From positions 1 to 31,192 of the forward strand of contig JALLBK010000202.1 of the NCBI GenBank assembly GCA_036940085.1: a DNA stretch of 31,192 nt, in the 5' to 3' direction. The notes under the pieces are model-generated. The model did not search any database. It was not told where the DNA came from and saw nothing but the letters and a program-made list of their open reading frames with translations. How positions within the stretch are numbered: position 1 is the first letter of the stretch; each line of letters opens with the position of its first letter. Below, piece after piece: positions 28,219-31,192 of the stretch. Position numbers and translations under genes: made by a program. The stretch comes from Discostella pseudostelligera. Lineage: Eukaryota > Bacillariophyta > Thalassiosirophyceae > Thalassiosirales > Thalassiosiraceae.

Positions 28219-29370
28219 ATGCCGCGAATTTACAGGAAGAGAACCGACATTCAAATTCCAGAGCCAAGACATCGAGTTGGTCCGAAGGGAGTTTCATCTG
28301 GCATTTCATTCAGGAACCTTCCACCTCCATCATTAGATGAAATCAAAAAGGTCTGTGAGCACTATCAGATAAAATGTGCGGGGACGTATAAATCTCTTGC
28401 GTCGAGATATCTTTTCCAAATGGCGAACGAGATTGACCTCTTGGTCGATGCTCTCAAAGAAAGTGGCCTTCAATGCGACGCGCAAGATCGTTACTTCAAT
28501 GCGTTCTTAGATGACGTTGACGGTCTCCTCTCAAAGAAAATGAGCGGCGCAGATGGTCATGCTAAGCGAAGTCAGGAAAAGAGGAACGTGAGTTTTGGTC
28601 AGAGGAACATTCAAGGGGCTCGCCCTCAAACATCACAGTCCAATCGAGGCAAACAGAAGCCTTGCAATATGACGGCAACAGAGTGTACTGCGGTTCCATC
28701 ACCATACACATGCCGGCCACGAAGCAATGCTGATTCTGAACGCCAAAACGAGGATATTCTTCGTTGGTTGAAAGAAAACTCCAGCCGCTTACAGAGGAGT
28801 GCAGATGACAATGAGAAAATTCTTAACTGGTTGAAGGAGGATTCAAACCGTCCACAAACTTATGCCGAATCGATAGCACACCTCAACTTAGAAGGTCAGA
28901 ATGAGGAAGTTCTTCGCTGGTTGAAAGAAGAGATTAAACGCAGCCAATCCCTCATCGATCGATCACGTTATATGCACGATGCCGAACTTGTGAATGCCCA
29001 AAACGAGTTGAAAAGGGTGAAGAAGGCAGCCAAGCTGTTGGTCAAAGCCGTGCACAAGAAGGGAAAGGAAAAGGCTGCAAAGTCGGAAGCGAACGCGGAA
29101 ATGGAGAGGCTTCGACGAATGCAAAGTCAGAAGATGATCGAGAGCTTAATTCAATCTCATTCTGCGCAGATTGATCTTTTGAAAAGAGGTCTTCGTGTTG
29201 ACTCACCATATAATGTGAGAAATCAAGGTCGATTGTATCCATGGGGAGATGTGCAGGATGATAGAACTGAAGTTTCGTTTGGCTTTACCGAATCCTCTGA
29301 CCTTACGAGCATTCTTGATGAACTTGCTGAGGAGTCTTACCGACGATCAAAAGTTGTCGAGCAACCATGA
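28219..29370 (+). CDS. SAP-like domain protein with repeated NExxLxWLKE motif and coiled coil
   Basis: A single exon of 383 residues. The open frame extends to a TTG at 28207, but the first ATG, at 28219, has an excellent context (GCCACCATGC) and is preferred. Residues about 37-68 (SLDEIKKVCEHYQIKCAGTY...) resemble a SAP helix-extended-helix DNA-binding motif; this is tentative. Three copies of a short motif follow: QNEDILRWLKE (176-186), NEKILNWLKE (198-207) and QNEEVLRWLKE (227-237). A basic, heptad-like coiled coil follows at about 246-330. The region 107-175 is low complexity. There is no leader or membrane segment, so cytosol or nucleus is likely. Specific function unknown. Confidence 0.68.
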   Translation: MPRIYRKRTDIQIPEPRHRVGPKGVSSGISFRNLPPPSLDEIKKVCEHYQIKCAGTYKSLASRYLFQMANEIDLLVDALKESGLQCDAQDRYFNAFLDDVDGLLSKKMSGADGHAKRSQEKRNVSFGQRNIQGARPQTSQSNRGKQKPCNMTATECTAVPSPYTCRPRSNADSERQNEDILRWLKENSSRLQRSADDNEKILNWLKEDSNRPQTYAESIAHLNLEGQNEEVLRWLKEEIKRSQSLIDRSRYMHDAELVNAQNELKRVKKAAKLLVKAVHKKGKEKAAKSEANAEMERLRRMQSQKMIESLIQSHSAQIDLLKRGLRVDSPYNVRNQGRLYPWGDVQDDRTEVSFGFTESSDLTSILDELAEESYRRSKVVEQP

Positions 29371-29461
29371 TCATGTTCCTCTCCTACCGTTTCCCAAGCC
29401 GTACTTTGTATCAAACTTAGCGCCAGTTATAATATTACATTTAGGCTTTAGATCATTATAT

Positions 29462-31121
29462 TTATTCCATCCCTGTCCTTATATCTGATTCATCATCATC
29501 GGAGTCTTCATCGTCATCATCATCATATTGTGCAGGAAGACTTTTTTGTAGTATTTCTTGATCTTTTCCAGCTAACTCTTCACTACTCAACAGCTCTCTT
29601 ACTCGATTGAATACCTTCCCTACCAATTGTGGCCCACGTAGCAATCTCACCATAAATGCCTCCGTTACACCCAAGGGCGAGTCTACATCTATTTCCATCG
29701 GTCTCCTCTCCCTTAAGAATCGTTGAAGACTGAACAAACGTTCCTCCTCTTCTTTTCTTATGATTTCCCAGTCCTCCACAGCCTTCCTTTCAACCTCACT
29801 CAAGCCACTACTTATAGATGCATCTTTTGGTCTCACCAATTTTCCCGCATTCTTCTCCCGATCTTTCACTCTTTGTCTCTCTGCTCGTATGATATCACCT
29901 ATGTATCGTTCGAATTCTCCCAATGGGCCAGGAACATCAATCGGCCGCACGGCCTCTCCACCCCGCCTGCGAGATTGATCCATACGTATCCGTTCCGACT
30001 CGATGACTTTATCTAATGCCAATACTGCCCTAGCCTCGGCCTCCCCCAGCGGTCCACGAGATTTCATATCCTTTGGCCGGAGTGTGCCCGATCGTACCCG
30101 TTCCACTTCTGAATCACTAACCTTACTTAAAAATTGGATGGCGGATCGTTCAAGGTCCGAGAGCGGACCTGCCTCGTCGGTAGAGGCTAGATCTTTTGGA
30201 CGTATCAATTCCCCATCTGATTCAGCAATACGTCGAGCACGTTTGCCTTCCTCTTCGATAACAGACATGAGCCATTGAACTGCAGATTTTTCGGCGTTTC
30301 CCTGTGATATTGTTTTTGTGAATGGGTTACAACGATGCACACATCATGAGATGCACCTGTTCCATCATGATTACTGTGACCAAACAGAAATCCTTACCAG
30401 CGGACCTCGCACCTCATCCCCAGCATCCATCGGTCTAGCATAGGCAGGATCCTTCCCCATCATGCGTGCCATCCACTCTTCTTCCATTCGATCAGCCTCG
30501 TTCTTTTTAAAGAGAGCCGAACGCCATTTGTAATCGACGAGACTCAACGAGGCTAGATTTCGTAACGCTTGTTTGAACACATCTCGTTTTCGTTCGCGTG
30601 CCTTGTGGTTGACGAAAATAAGTTGAGATGAAGTTGTGGGAGTGGAATTATTATAAATGAATAAAATAATGCCAATTAATGTCCTTCGGCAATCAGAATA
30701 TCGACATAGATATTCGATGTGCAATACACTCGATATGAATATGCGAACTCACAATCGGAATTATTTCTTCGACATAGTCGTCGTCACCCAAGAAAGAAGC
30801 AGCCAGGCCCACCGTCTTCTCTTCTACAATTGCATCGATATAATCATCATCGCTTGATGTCAGGGCCGATATTCTTGATACTGTTGGCATGCTAGTTGGG
30901 CATGAAAAGGGACAATTGCGGCGGCGGCGACGGTACGAGCTTCCGGCATTTTGATCGCTCATCGAATTTGAAGAGCTGCTCATCCTGCTGGCCCCTCTTC
31001 TTCCTCCATTATAAGAGATTGAATAAGCAGAGACGATAGATGTGGATTTATGATCGAGAAGGATGGAGGTGAGGCCTACGAAGCCGACGACTTGGGCATG
31101 GGCGAGCTTCATCAACTTCAT
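29462..31121 (-). CDS. Putative plastid-targeted protein built from GPLGExE...RPKD repeats
   Basis: Three exons, 31121-30753, 30601-30398 and 30301-29462, all joined in phase 0, give 470 residues. The N-terminus has a hydrophobic core (VVGFVGLTSILL) and a likely cleavage at SIVSA|YS followed by a Ser/Arg-rich stretch, which resembles the diatom bipartite plastid presequence (ASAFAP-type, with Tyr in place of Phe). Residues 189-405 are repeats of 38-47 residues: GPLGNAE (189), GPLSDLE (236), GPLGEAE (274), GPLGEFE (316), SGLSEVE (356) and SPLGVTE (399), each followed by a charged helix and then RPKD or RPID/RPME. A degenerate unit ending RPMD (179-182) precedes them. Splicing of exons 2 and 3 recreates a perfect GPLGNAE, which confirms the junction. 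The C-terminus is strongly acidic (Asp run 450-462). I do not recognise the repeat family. Function unknown. Confidence 0.75.
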
Positions 31122-31192
31122 GGTGATGGTGTTTGTTGTGTGTTTTTGCTTGCTTCTTCGCTCTTTGCTGTTGTTGGTGTTGTTTGTTGATG

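Overview
This window reads as nuclear DNA of a photosynthetic stramenopile, most likely a centric diatom. It is gene-dense with moderate GC. Introns are short (63 to 151 nt) with GTRAGT-like donors. Proteins are rich in low-complexity acidic, Ser and Gln stretches. There is a eukaryotic pyruvate phosphate dikinase, a protein with an apparent secretory leader and tyrosine-type plastid cleavage motif, and a dynein LC8-type light chain (centric diatoms keep flagellated gametes). The species is inferred, not proven. I saw no rRNA, tRNA, CRISPR array or intact transposon.

Layout: twelve genes alternate strand without exception. (1) + 2OG-Fe(II) oxygenase with a TPR tail (453-2936). (2) - LC8-like dynein light chain (3768-3116). 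(3) + a giant ATXR3/SDG2-type SET histone methyltransferase of about 3009 residues, also carrying an AT-hook, an HMG box, a CW zinc finger, a Tudor/chromo-barrel-like module and four TALE-like homeodomains (4804-14144). (4) - beta-sandwich plus coiled-coil protein (15626-14322). (5) + Pro-rich, basic, coiled-coil nuclear-type protein (16136-18663). (6) - C14 caspase-like protein (21044-19080). (7) + small unknown protein (21310-21846). (8) - PPDK (25006-22015). (9) + threonine ammonia-lyase with one ACT domain (25512-27223). (10) - basic unknown protein (28023-27328). (11) + SAP-like/coiled-coil repeat protein (28219-29370). (12) - putative plastid protein built from a GPLGExE...RPKD repeat (31121-29462). 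Every gene therefore shares an upstream region with one neighbour and a tail region with the other, except where the window ends.

The shared upstream regions carry the visible regulatory candidates. An E2F-like TTCCCGCC motif recurs in front of genes 1, 2/3, 4/5 and 6/7. A dense TGACGT/ACGTCA cluster lies between PPDK and threonine ammonia-lyase and resembles the CO2/cAMP-response elements described for diatom carbon-concentrating genes.

The most unusual item is gene 3. It looks like an ATXR3 H3K4-methyltransferase scaffold into which an HMG box and a homeodomain are inserted, extended C-terminally by a CW reader, a barrel module and three more homeodomains. All four homeodomains lack the invariant Asn51. 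A single N flanked by a 15-nt duplication at 12824-12854 breaks its frame, and this looks like an assembly join rather than a real mutation. The second most unusual item is gene 12, whose repeat I do not recognise.
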